A DNA stretch of 7,631 bases from contig JAGCJE010000238.1 of NCBI GenBank assembly GCA_017648225.1, positions 1-7,631 of the forward strand, read 5' to 3'. Shown one piece after another: positions 1 through 5,440 of this stretch (positions are counted from its first letter, which is position 1; every line of letters begins with the position of its first letter). The DNA comes from Kiritimatiellia bacterium. Its GTDB lineage: Bacteria; Verrucomicrobiota; Kiritimatiellia; RFP12; UBA1067. The translations under genes were made by a program, and so were the position numbers. Under the pieces are notes generated by a model. It was not told the DNA's origin. It made no database searches and worked only from the letters and a program-made list of their open reading frames with translations.

Positions 1-197
1 GTCAGGACATCCCCTGCCTTCACATCGCGATGTACGAACAAAACTTGGCTGGCGAATCCATGCTTTTGCCGCACGCTTTTCTCACCCTCCTCATAAGAGG
101 CACGAACAGTCGTAGCCATATTCACCTTGCAAAGAGTGTACCCGATGGCAAGTCCGGCAACAAGTGCCACCGACAAAAATAACATTATCTTCTTCAT
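1..197 (-). CDS. SAF-domain membrane-anchored protein, copy 1 (C-terminus off the window)
   Basis: Begins with ATG at 197 behind a good ribosome site (AAGGAG, about 9 nt upstream) and runs off the left edge after 65 codons. Residues 5-22 form one hydrophobic segment (signal anchor). After an acidic/basic linker comes the start of a SAF-type domain (VLFVHRDVKAGDVLT), the fold seen in CpaB, FlgA and sialic-acid synthase tails. The visible 197 bp differ at only 3 positions from the complete copy at 6307-6654: one synonymous change (Leu6) and two replacements (Leu8 for Ser, Val25 for Ala). The full protein is therefore expected to be about 115 residues, if the unseen part is also conserved. It follows the hipBA/membrane-protein run by 33 bp, which contain the nonamer repeat. 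Function unknown; an envelope location is inferred from the N-terminal anchor. Confidence 0.8.
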   Translation of the reverse strand, partial: MKKIMLFLSVALVAGLAIGYTLCKVNMATTVRASYEEGEKSVRQKHGFASQVLFVHRDVKAGDVL

Positions 198-212
198 TTC
201 TCCGCTCCTTTC

Positions 213-246
213 TTAATCCTGTCAATCCTGTTAATCCTGTCTAAAA
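213..246. repeat. Nonamer tandem repeat array R1
   Basis: Three units of AATCCTGT+N (215-222, 224-231, 233-240) followed by CTAAAA; read on the minus strand as ACAGGATTN. It lies directly upstream of SAF copy 1 and overlaps the last codons and stop of the gene ending at 231. The array is almost the same as R5 (6670-6703), which sits in the same place upstream of SAF copy 2. Confidence 0.85.
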
Positions 247-791
247 CCCTCTGCCGACTCCCTTGTGTCGTCTTCGGAAACGACATACAGATGGGCGAGG
301 TTGACGTCGTAGAGAAAGCGCCGCACATCCTCTTCGGTTACGTCCTTCTTCGCCATCAATGCAAGACGCTCGCGTGGCAGCCCCTTCTTATCCCTGGCCT
401 TGATGACAAAGTAACGCCGTCCATCGCGCGTTTCAAACGAGAGGGATATAATGTCCTTTACATCAATTCTGCTCGCTGAGTTGCCGAATTGAAAGAATAC
501 GCCCTTCTCCGTAATGTGGAAAATATATGGCAATACATGCAAACAGGGGAAAATCACCCCGAAAGCCAAGAAAGCAGTAGCGGAAGTAATGATTATCCGT
601 CCCCATGTCAGCGATTCCTGCGTCTCCGGGTATATGATTCTGGTAGCCACAAAAACGCCAAACCCTATTAGACAGTAAACCCCAATTCTCCACAACGGGG
701 GCAACCCCTTGTAGATTTGGCGAATCCTCTCCTTGCGAACTCCCCAATCCCAAGGCTCGGTCCATGATATTTTCTTAGGGAAAATGCTCAT
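231..791 (-). CDS. Two-TM membrane protein with PH-like C-terminal domain, unknown function
   Basis: 186 residues; no named family recognised. An amphipathic N-terminus (residues 1-32) is followed by two hydrophobic segments (about 34-52 and 65-90) and a soluble, beta-rich tail beginning ITEKGVFFQFG (about 93-160) that resembles the bacterial PH-like domains found on small membrane proteins. The tail ends in a helix (TEEDVRRFL). ATG at 791 is supported by GAGG 9 nt upstream, inside the end of the preceding gene, whose stop lies only 6 bp away. Translational coupling with the DUF2238 gene and membership of the hipBA transcript are therefore likely. The last residues (FRQD-stop) are encoded by the nonamer array R1, so the natural C-terminus was probably replaced or extended by repeat DNA. 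The PH-like assignment is inferred from pattern only. Confidence 0.75.
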   Translation of the reverse strand: MSIFPKKISWTEPWDWGVRKERIRQIYKGLPPLWRIGVYCLIGFGVFVATRIIYPETQESLTWGRIIITSATAFLAFGVIFPCLHVLPYIFHITEKGVFFQFGNSASRIDVKDIISLSFETRDGRRYFVIKARDKKGLPRERLALMAKKDVTEEDVRRFLYDVNLAHLYVVSEDDTRESAEGFRQD

Positions 792-797
792 CGCGCT

Positions 798-1388
798 TTA
801 CCTCTTTTCTCTTAACAGGAACAGCGTTGCGGCGCAGAGTGCACCGAGGGTGTCGCAGAGGATGTCCTTCTGCGCGTCCCACACATCGCCCTGCGAGCCG
901 AGAAATGCCGCGCCCGCGTCGCCACCATCGATGACGGCATACTGCCATTCGACAAGTTCCCACAATCCCGCCATCGCCACGACCGTCATAACGGCGAAGA
1001 ACGCGGCAAGCACCGCCGACCTGACCCAGCCCTTGCGCAGGAACAGCTCGGCGAACGGAAAGGCGAACAAGCCGACTGTAAAATGCGCGATTCGGTCGTA
1101 AGGATTGCGGGCTAGTCCAAGCGGCTCCTTGAGCCAGTCCATCGGCACGAGTTCAAATGTGTAATGCGCGCCAACCGTCTGAAGCATCATCCACGCGAAG
1201 AAACACGAATACGCTGCAAGCGAAAAGCGGAACATCCACCGCGTCGAAAGCAGTACCGCCAAGAGCCCAGCCACCCAGAATATTTCCGTCATCCACACGG
1301 CGAAGCTGTGCGGCCTTATCGCCGAAACAGCGGCAGCGACAACCACCACCGCAAACATCGCGATCTCAGCCATATCTCGCGTTTTCAT
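798..1388 (-). CDS. DUF2238 (YjdF-type) integral membrane protein
   Basis: 196 residues with about six hydrophobic segments (8-26, 33-50, 53-73, 98-117, 124-148, 175-192). It carries the signatures I associate with the DUF2238/YjdF family: RNPYDRIAHF (94-103), ELVEW (144-148) and the hallmark FLGSQGDVWDAQKDI (162-176). Length agrees with the family (about 200). Biochemical function is unknown for the family; location is the inner membrane. ATG at 1388 lies 7 bp after the hipA stop, with GGAG about 10 nt upstream inside the hipA end, so it is probably co-transcribed with hipBA. The 3' end is 6 bp from the next gene. Association with a HipA kinase is unusual; whether it is functional or simple read-through cannot be told here. 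Confidence 0.88.
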   Translation of the reverse strand: MKTRDMAEIAMFAVVVVAAAVSAIRPHSFAVWMTEIFWVAGLLAVLLSTRWMFRFSLAAYSCFFAWMMLQTVGAHYTFELVPMDWLKEPLGLARNPYDRIAHFTVGLFAFPFAELFLRKGWVRSAVLAAFFAVMTVVAMAGLWELVEWQYAVIDGGDAGAAFLGSQGDVWDAQKDILCDTLGALCAATLFLLREKR

Positions 1389-1395
1389 GGCATGT

Positions 1396-2652
1396 TCACT
1401 CCAGTGTTTCCATTAACTTGCTGGCGCGAGGCTTGATCGTCTCAAGGATTCGCTCACATTCACTTGGCAAAGATAGCGTCTCGCAAGTCTGCCCGAGCGT
1501 GCCGGAGCAAAGCACCTTGATACGCGCCCGCAGCGCCGTCGCCGATATGCCCGCCTCTTCCGCGAACTTGCGCCAGTGGCCAGAGAGAATCGAATTGATC
1601 GAATCACTTCCGCCTATCTTCATCGCCGGAGCCGCCGCAAGCGCCGGCCAGAAGACCGTGGAAACAAGGTCATAGCCAGGCGCAAGGCGACGCGAAGGCC
1701 CATTATAGAGCATTGAATAGTTCTTGCCGTGCGCATCCGCATTCCCGATAATGGCGTTGAAAATGACAAGATCGATGAAATTAAGTATATCCCTTGCCGG
1801 GCTCGTTGACCATCCGCTCCGCAGCAGACAGATGACATCGCGCACCAGAGGCCCACCCTCCGACTGGTATTTCTGCTCCGGAGGCCTGCCAAGCGCCTGG
1901 CAGAAATCTTCCTGATGGATGCGTCGCACCTTGCCTGTCGCTTCCTCAGTCACACGGTCATAGCGTGTCGCCAATAGGCACGGAATATCGCCTGCCATGA
2001 CGATTTGCGTCTCCGCTACAGGTATGCCAAGCGCACGTGCCAATGTCATGCAGCAATGTTCGTTGGGAACGATGCCCCTGAACCATTCTGAGAGCTCGGG
2101 CTTGAGGATGTGCGTTGACGGCGTCCCGTTTTCAGGAAGAAAGAACGCTCCATCCTTGACAACGACGGGCAGTTTGCTCTGCGCTCCGGCAAGCGAAAGC
2201 CGCAGGCCTTTCTCTCCGGCCATCATCGGCCGGTACGGCAACGACTTGACGATTTCCAGCAATTTCTCTTCCGTGCAGGGAGCAGGTGTCGCGTCGCCAT
2301 TCTGTACTCCGGCGTCTTGCGGCACGATGGCCAATGCTCCGGCACATTCGCCGCCAATCGCTTCAAGCAAAGCGAAATCGTCATCTTCGGGAATGCCTAA
2401 AAACGATGCAATGCGATGCCGTTGCGCCTCTTCGGGAAGCAGCCCAGAGAAAAACGGCCGCAGTTTGCGCTTACCGTATGGATCGCCGCGCAAGGGAAGC
2501 GAGTAGGATATGGGAGCCGCCCCGCTTGACGCAAGATACTCCGCGTCATAGGTGAACAGTTCCGTGCCGTCTTCAAGAAGATCGTAGGCGCCAACAAGCG
2601 TTTCGCCCCAAAAGACATTCAATCGGCGCTGGACTTTTACGGATTCGGCCAT
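1396..2652 (-). CDS. hipA: HipA-type serine/threonine kinase toxin
   Basis: 418 residues, close to E. coli HipA (440). It has the fused N-terminal subdomain (1-110, ending FSGLLPEEAQRHRIASFLG and GGECAGALAI), then the kinase core. The Gly-rich loop is LSLAGAQSK (152-160), whose Ser153 matches the autophosphorylated Ser150 of E. coli HipA; HILKP (181-185) holds the ATP-binding lysine; the catalytic loop is GNADAHGKNYS (303-313) with Asp306; and the metal-binding Asp is in APGYDL (Asp328). All catalytic positions are intact. HipA toxins phosphorylate glutamyl-tRNA synthetase in E. coli; other HipA relatives use other targets, so the substrate here is open. I chose ATG at 2652 because AAGGAG lies 9 nt upstream; an in-frame extension to 2694 would overlap hipB. 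The gene starts 13 bp after the hipB stop. Confidence 0.95.
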   Translation of the reverse strand: MAESVKVQRRLNVFWGETLVGAYDLLEDGTELFTYDAEYLASSGAAPISYSLPLRGDPYGKRKLRPFFSGLLPEEAQRHRIASFLGIPEDDDFALLEAIGGECAGALAIVPQDAGVQNGDATPAPCTEEKLLEIVKSLPYRPMMAGEKGLRLSLAGAQSKLPVVVKDGAFFLPENGTPSTHILKPELSEWFRGIVPNEHCCMTLARALGIPVAETQIVMAGDIPCLLATRYDRVTEEATGKVRRIHQEDFCQALGRPPEQKYQSEGGPLVRDVICLLRSGWSTSPARDILNFIDLVIFNAIIGNADAHGKNYSMLYNGPSRRLAPGYDLVSTVFWPALAAAPAMKIGGSDSINSILSGHWRKFAEEAGISATALRARIKVLCSGTLGQTCETLSLPSECERILETIKPRASKLMETLE

Positions 2653-2665
2653 ATTGAACGACTCC

Positions 2666-2869
2666 TTATCCAATCGCCCGCAGATCAAGGGCAAGCCCCA
2701 AGGTCTGAATGACGTTCAGCGCCTTGCCGAGTTGGCATGTTTCCTTGCCAGCCTCAAGATCAACTATGAAGCGGACGCCTGTTCCGCATGCCATCGCCAA
2801 CTGCGGCTGCGTCAGCCCCTGCGCCTTGCGCGTATTCCTGATAGTCTCTCCTAATTCCTTGGCTGTCAT
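2666..2869 (-). CDS. hipB: HipB-type Xre-family antitoxin and repressor
   Basis: 67 residues, mostly one Cro/C1-type helix-turn-helix: LGETIRNTRKAQGLTQPQLA, then a recognition helix region (ACGTGVRFIVDLEAGK) and a hydrophobic end (ALNVIQTLGLALDL). It matches the HipB core (E. coli HipB has 88 residues) but lacks the longer C-terminal tail. It lies 13 bp before hipA, the standard antitoxin-first order. Two starts are possible, ATG 2875 and ATG 2869; the second is preferred because AAGGA sits 5 nt before it, whereas for the first it abuts the start codon. As in the E. coli system it is expected to neutralise HipA by binding and to repress its own operon; the AATTTACCG boxes around its promoter are candidate operators. 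Confidence 0.93.
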   Translation of the reverse strand: MTAKELGETIRNTRKAQGLTQPQLAMACGTGVRFIVDLEAGKETCQLGKALNVIQTLGLALDLRAIG

Positions 2870-2879
2870 AACCATCCTT

Positions 2880-2890
2880 AAATTTACCGA
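2880..2890. promoter_or_regulatory. Candidate HipB operator box a
   Basis: AAATTTACCGA between the -10 element and the hipB ribosome site, at the expected transcription start. It shares AATTTACCG with the boxes at 2929-2950 and 2979-2988. Confidence 0.5.
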
Positions 2891-2895
2891 GCAGT

Positions 2896-2924
2896 ATTAT
2901 CCCACATTTCACAGCGGAAATCAA
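2896..2924 (-). promoter_or_regulatory. Sigma70-type promoter of hipBA
   Basis: Minus-strand TTGATT (2924-2919), a 17-bp spacer, and GATAAT (2901-2896). The -10 matches 5/6 and the -35 4/6 of consensus with ideal spacing. Expected transcription start is near 2889, giving a leader of about 20 nt to the hipB ATG at 2869. Confidence 0.7.
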
Positions 2925-2928
2925 CAAC

Positions 2929-2950
2929 AAATTTACCGAACCGTAAATTT
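2929..2950. promoter_or_regulatory. Candidate HipB operator b, inverted repeat
   Basis: Perfect 8-bp arms AAATTTAC (2929-2936) and GTAAATTT (2943-2950) with a 6-bp spacer, placed just upstream of the hipB -35 element. A dimeric HipB bound here and at 2880-2890 would clamp the promoter on both sides. The motif is not the TATCC-N8-GGATA operator of E. coli, so binding is an inference. Confidence 0.5.
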
Positions 2951-2978
2951 ATCGGCTTAACACACACCACCACAAACA

Positions 2979-2988
2979 CAATTTACCG
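2979..2988. promoter_or_regulatory. Candidate HipB operator box c
   Basis: CAATTTACCG, a third AATTTACCG copy 50 bp upstream of the second (the first and second are 49 bp apart). It includes the stop codon of the lipoprotein gene (TAA at 2985-2983). Weaker than boxes a and b. Confidence 0.35.
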
Positions 2989-3294
2989 CTCAGGAAAATT
3001 TTCGACCACTAGCGCGACCATAGCCGCGCGAGGACGACGATTCCGTTGTTGCAGTAGGCGAAGTGGTGAGATGTGGATTCTTCGCCCTAATCCTTCTCTC
3101 CGAAGCGAACAATCGAGTACCTGCCCGTCGGTCCCAATGCTCCCCCAGACGATATTGTCGGTATCCCCGTCGTAGATGTCCACGTCCGATTCGAGACAGC
3201 CGCAGATAGCCGCCACCGCGAGCGCGAAGGTTGAGACAAGTATCCCCCTACGCAGTGCTACGGAGGACAAGTTGATTCGTGCAAAGAGTTTCAT
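2983..3294 (-). CDS. Small lipoprotein with a probably chimeric C-terminus
   Basis: 103 residues. A basic N-terminus (MKLFARINLSSVALRR) and hydrophobic stretch (17-30) lead to a lipobox-like ICGC with Cys33 as candidate lipidation site, then an acidic stretch (ESDVDIYDGD). No family recognised. From about residue 66 the protein becomes Arg-rich and unlike the first part, and its last stretch (AAMVALVVE) is encoded by 29 bp that reappear at 6775-6803 as part of a signal-peptide ORF. A second frame through the same DNA reads a plausible end (HHFAYCNNGIVVLARLWSR-stop), but reaching it needs a frameshift and meets a TAG first. The gene starts 12 bp after the Fic stop, so it is probably on the Fic transcript; its ribosome site (GAGAG) is weak. 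It may be an intact small gene or a decayed one. Confidence 0.5.
   Translation of the reverse strand: MKLFARINLSSVALRRGILVSTFALAVAAICGCLESDVDIYDGDTDNIVWGSIGTDGQVLDCSLRREGLGRRIHISPLRLLQQRNRRPRAAMVALVVENFPER
3001..3029. repeat. 29-bp dispersed repeat, copy A
   Basis: Matches 6775-6803 at 27 of 29 positions, same orientation. Here it forms the C-terminal codons of the small lipoprotein ORF; there it is the signal-peptide segment of a 22-codon ORF, in the same reading frame. Confidence 0.75.
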
Positions 3295-3295
3295 G
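3275..3295. repeat. 21-bp element at lipoprotein start, echoed at 4892-4912
   Basis: The DNA encoding MKLFARI of the lipoprotein matches 4892-4912 at 19 of 21 positions, same orientation. At the second site the ATG is ATT. Confidence 0.45.
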
Positions 3296-3306
3296 TGGTT
3301 ACTCTC

Positions 3307-4788
3307 TCAATTGCCGAAACGGAGGATTGCACCATCGTCATCCGAGAAGGCTCCGCTCTTCTCAAGACGGCTCTTCATTGTCTCGAAATCGCCAAATGAC
3401 AGCCATCTGCCGAACTCCCAGAGCCTCGCCATGGCGGCGACAATCACCTCCGGATCGCCATCGCGGGAAAGCCGCCTCAGTGCCCCGATGTAGTCGGGAC
3501 GGAACACGGTGGGGACAATGATCTTCATTTGTCCCGCCGCAGTCAGTTCGGCGTTCATCATCAGGCGCGAAATGCGTCCATTGCCGTCGGCAAAGGGATG
3601 GACTTCGCTCGTAAGAAACATGATGAACACCGCTCTTGCGAAAGGATGACGGATCGAGCGCGACATATCAAACCCGCGCTTTAAAGTGCCGCGCACCCGG
3701 TCGAACGACACGAAATGCGTGTTCCCGGCGCGATTGTCGCGCGTCTTGAACAGTCCCGGCGCACAAGACGGACGGCCCGACATTACAACGCGGTGCCGTG
3801 ATCTCAGAATATCAAGGAACTCATCCGCCGTCGCCGCCCGCCTGCACATCTCCCGCCGATTGGACGCGATGGCGTAGGTACCGAGTATGTCGTGGCTGTC
3901 GGCGTCTCGCGTTGGAATCGCCACACCCGTCTCTACGATGCGCCGCGCCTCGTCCAACTCAAAGACTGTTCCTTCAATGTAATTCGAGAAATAGCTCTCG
4001 AAGAAGGCAAACGTGGCGTAGTCATCATCGGAGACGTTTTCGTCATGGCATTCCGGGAACTCCTTGCCAGCAAGATGCTCCAGCAATTTTCCGAAAAGCT
4101 CGATTCTATGGCTGTCGAACGGCTCGCCCGCGGCACGCGCCAAGGCAACGCTTGATTTGAGTACATTCGCCGGACGGGTCGAAAGGAGCGCTCCGACCAT
4201 CTTGTCTAAACGCGCAAAAGCGTACTCCATCCCCGTCGCCGCTGCAACTGCCCGCGCCTCGTCGCGCAACTTGTTAAGCGCCGCCTCGCCACCAGCCGCA
4301 AACTCGGCCTCCAGCCGCTCCTCAATCACCTCCGTCGGCAGACATTTTTCCACTCCGCCTTGCGTCCGGTCGGGTTCGAGGTTCTCCAAGACCGCCCTCG
4401 CATGAGACGATACGCCCAGACCCTCCATGAACGGGTAATCGGACGAGAGGGATTCCGGCGTTGCAATGAAATGTATCGTCAACCCCGGCAACACCACCTT
4501 TCGCGTGTACTTGTATCCGAGAAAGACGTGTCCCTCATGTGGCGCATATTCAAACGCAGTCCGATAACTAAGGCGAGCCCCTGGCCAAAGTTTTCCGACA
4601 ATCGTCCAGAGGTTGCGGCGGACGATGTTCTCCGGCGAATCAGCTTGATTCGTCGAATACAAGCGCGGCGCAAGCCTGACCACACGCCCATCCCGTTTGA
4701 GGCGAGCCAAAAGCTTTGCCACTGCAGGACTTGACGATCCCACAATAACTTCATTTAGACTTTGCAGATTTTTTTCGATCTTGGACAT
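3307..4788 (-). CDS. Fic-family AMP-transferase fused to an AbiEi-like winged helix
   Basis: 493 residues in two parts. Residues 1 to about 200 begin with a winged helix (AVAKLLARLKRDGRVVRLAPRLY follows a linker) and continue like AbiEi-type antitoxin/regulator proteins (SYRTAFEY, VLPGLTIHFI, SSHARAVLENL). The C-terminal part is a Fic domain with the complete core HPFADGNGRISR (397-408: His397 catalytic, Asp/Asn-Gly-Asn-Gly-Arg anion hole) and a flap (LFKTRDNRAGNTHFV, about 346-360). It also carries SNYIEG (268-273), fitting the inhibitory (S/T)xxxE(G/N) helix, so it should be a self-restrained class II Fic that AMPylates a protein target once relieved. The winged helix suggests DNA binding and autoregulation. 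ATG at 4788 is preferred over in-frame GTG 4800 because GGAAGGG lies just before it. It has its own promoter (4823-4851). Confidence 0.93.
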   Translation of the reverse strand: MSKIEKNLQSLNEVIVGSSSPAVAKLLARLKRDGRVVRLAPRLYSTNQADSPENIVRRNLWTIVGKLWPGARLSYRTAFEYAPHEGHVFLGYKYTRKVVLPGLTIHFIATPESLSSDYPFMEGLGVSSHARAVLENLEPDRTQGGVEKCLPTEVIEERLEAEFAAGGEAALNKLRDEARAVAAATGMEYAFARLDKMVGALLSTRPANVLKSSVALARAAGEPFDSHRIELFGKLLEHLAGKEFPECHDENVSDDDYATFAFFESYFSNYIEGTVFELDEARRIVETGVAIPTRDADSHDILGTYAIASNRREMCRRAATADEFLDILRSRHRVVMSGRPSCAPGLFKTRDNRAGNTHFVSFDRVRGTLKRGFDMSRSIRHPFARAVFIMFLTSEVHPFADGNGRISRLMMNAELTAAGQMKIIVPTVFRPDYIGALRRLSRDGDPEVIVAAMARLWEFGRWLSFGDFETMKSRLEKSGAFSDDDGAILRFGN

Positions 4789-4822
4789 AAACCCTTCCAC
4801 TTGCAGTCAAGAATTTTCCAAC

Positions 4823-4851
4823 ATTATATCATATATAGTAAAAACGTTCAA
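4823..4851 (-). promoter_or_regulatory. Sigma70-type promoter of the Fic gene
   Basis: Minus-strand TTGAAC (4851-4846), exactly 17 bp, then a perfect TATAAT (4828-4823). Expected start near 4816, giving a leader of about 28 nt. The spacer includes an AT-rich dyad (TATATGATATA) that could be an operator for the winged helix of the Fic protein; that part is speculative. Confidence 0.75.
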
Positions 4852-4891
4852 TCGTGGCCACAAGAGCTACGAGGGGAAATCGTCAAAGAGC

Positions 4892-4912
4892 ATTCGTGCA
4901 AAGGGTTTAATG
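4892..4912 (-). pseudogene. Possible remnant of a lipoprotein gene start
   Basis: Minus-strand DNA reads AAAGGAG, a 6-8 nt gap, then ATT-AAA-CCC-TTT-GCA-CGA, closely matching the ribosome-site-plus-MKLFAR start of the lipoprotein at 3294. The reading frame ends at a TAG within about 15 codons. It looks like a decayed gene start between the small exported protein gene and the Fic promoter. An AUU start for a very short peptide cannot be excluded. Confidence 0.3.
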
Positions 4913-4943
4913 GGTTGCTCCTTTCGATTTACACAATTCTAAC

Positions 4944-5327
4944 CTACCAGGCACAGTGCCATCGCCGCAGAAAGCTGTCATTGTCACCTGAGTCCGAACA
5001 GTGATCTACGCGGACACCTTCTTCATTATAGATGAATACTGCTGGACCAGACGGCAAAAAGCCGATCCATGAAAGGACAACAGCCGTATAGTTCGTTCCG
5101 TTCTGGCTGAAATCGACGACCTTCTTCACCTCATCTGGCTCTGCTGCCAACAAAGCATCCTTGTTTGGGTAATCGCAAAGGCGATTATATTTCCTCATGC
5201 CGGGATACTCCAGCGCCAAAACAAGAACGACGAAAATCACCGCCAGCAGCAACAAGGCGGATATCACCTTCGTCGCTACCGCAACACCCCGCGCAAACAT
5301 CATCGGCAATTCTGTTTTGCTTTTCAT
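4944..5327 (-). CDS. Small exported or membrane-anchored protein, unknown function
   Basis: 127 residues from ATG 5327 (an in-frame GTG at 5333 would add two; the ribosome site is ambiguous for both). One hydrophobic segment (about 20-40) anchors or exports a roughly 85-residue domain containing NGTNYTAVVLSWIGFLPSGP, then AVFIYNEEGVRVDHCSDSGD and a short basic end (FLRRWHCAW). The compact beta-rich pattern and conserved-looking LPSGPAVFIYNEEG segment suggest a real small extracytoplasmic domain, but I do not recognise a family. Cysteines occur at CDY, DHC and HCA, so disulphides are possible. Directly upstream lies nonamer array R2, which ends about 15 nt before the start, the same arrangement as at both SAF genes. 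Confidence 0.75.
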   Translation of the reverse strand: MKSKTELPMMFARGVAVATKVISALLLLAVIFVVLVLALEYPGMRKYNRLCDYPNKDALLAAEPDEVKKVVDFSQNGTNYTAVVLSWIGFLPSGPAVFIYNEEGVRVDHCSDSGDNDSFLRRWHCAW

Positions 5328-5342
5328 CCTCACGTTTCTTTC

Positions 5343-5375
5343 TTGATCCTGTCAATCTTGTAAATCCTGTCTAAA
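5343..5375. repeat. Nonamer tandem repeat array R2
   Basis: Units GATCCTGT, AATCTTGT, AATCCTGT (5345-5352, 5354-5361, 5363-5370) then CTAAA. Same orientation as R1 and R5 and in the same position, just upstream of a small exported protein gene. Confidence 0.8.
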
Positions 5376-5380
5376 GAATC

Positions 5381-5404
5381 TTCTGCGCCTCGGCGTCTCT
5401 GCGC
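5381..5404. repeat. Octamer tandem repeat
   Basis: Three 8-bp units: TTCTGCGC, CTCGGCGT, CTCTGCGC (minus strand GCGCAGAG, ACGCCGAG, GCGCAGAA). Sandwiched between nonamer arrays R2 and R3. Confidence 0.65.
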
Positions 5405-5412
5405 GAGATAAA

Positions 5413-5437
5413 TTTCCTGTCAATCCTGTCCAAAACA
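5413..5437. repeat. Nonamer tandem repeat array R3
   Basis: Two units (TTCCTGT, AATCCTGT) then CCAAAACA, immediately downstream of the L,D-transpeptidase gene. 5416-5437 matches the reverse complement of 6195-6216 at 21 of 22 positions, so R3 and R4 are inverted arms around that gene. Confidence 0.75.
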
Positions 5438-5440
5438 TTT

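Noticed and set aside
1157..2506. Long plus-strand open frames opposite the hipA and DUF2238 genes (for example 1157-1675 and 1997-2506)
   Set aside because: They are antisense shadows of well-recognised minus-strand genes, with Ser/Arg/Pro-rich translations, no domains and no ribosome sites.
2653..2694. Longer HipA start at 2694 (adds 14 residues)
   Set aside because: It would overlap the end of hipB, whereas ATG 2652 has AAGGAG at the right distance and begins where the HipA fold begins.
2983..3110. Single frameshift restoring a different lipoprotein end (HHFAYCNNGIVVLARLWSR)
   Set aside because: The alternative frame contains a TAG between the likely shift point and that segment, so one frameshift is not enough; kept only as a note.
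4789..4800. GTG start at 4800 for the Fic gene
   Set aside because: No ribosome site precedes it; GGAAGGG lies after it and serves ATG 4788.
5343..5437. CRISPR-like array
   Set aside because: The units are 8-9 bp tandem repeats without spacers, and no cas genes are present.
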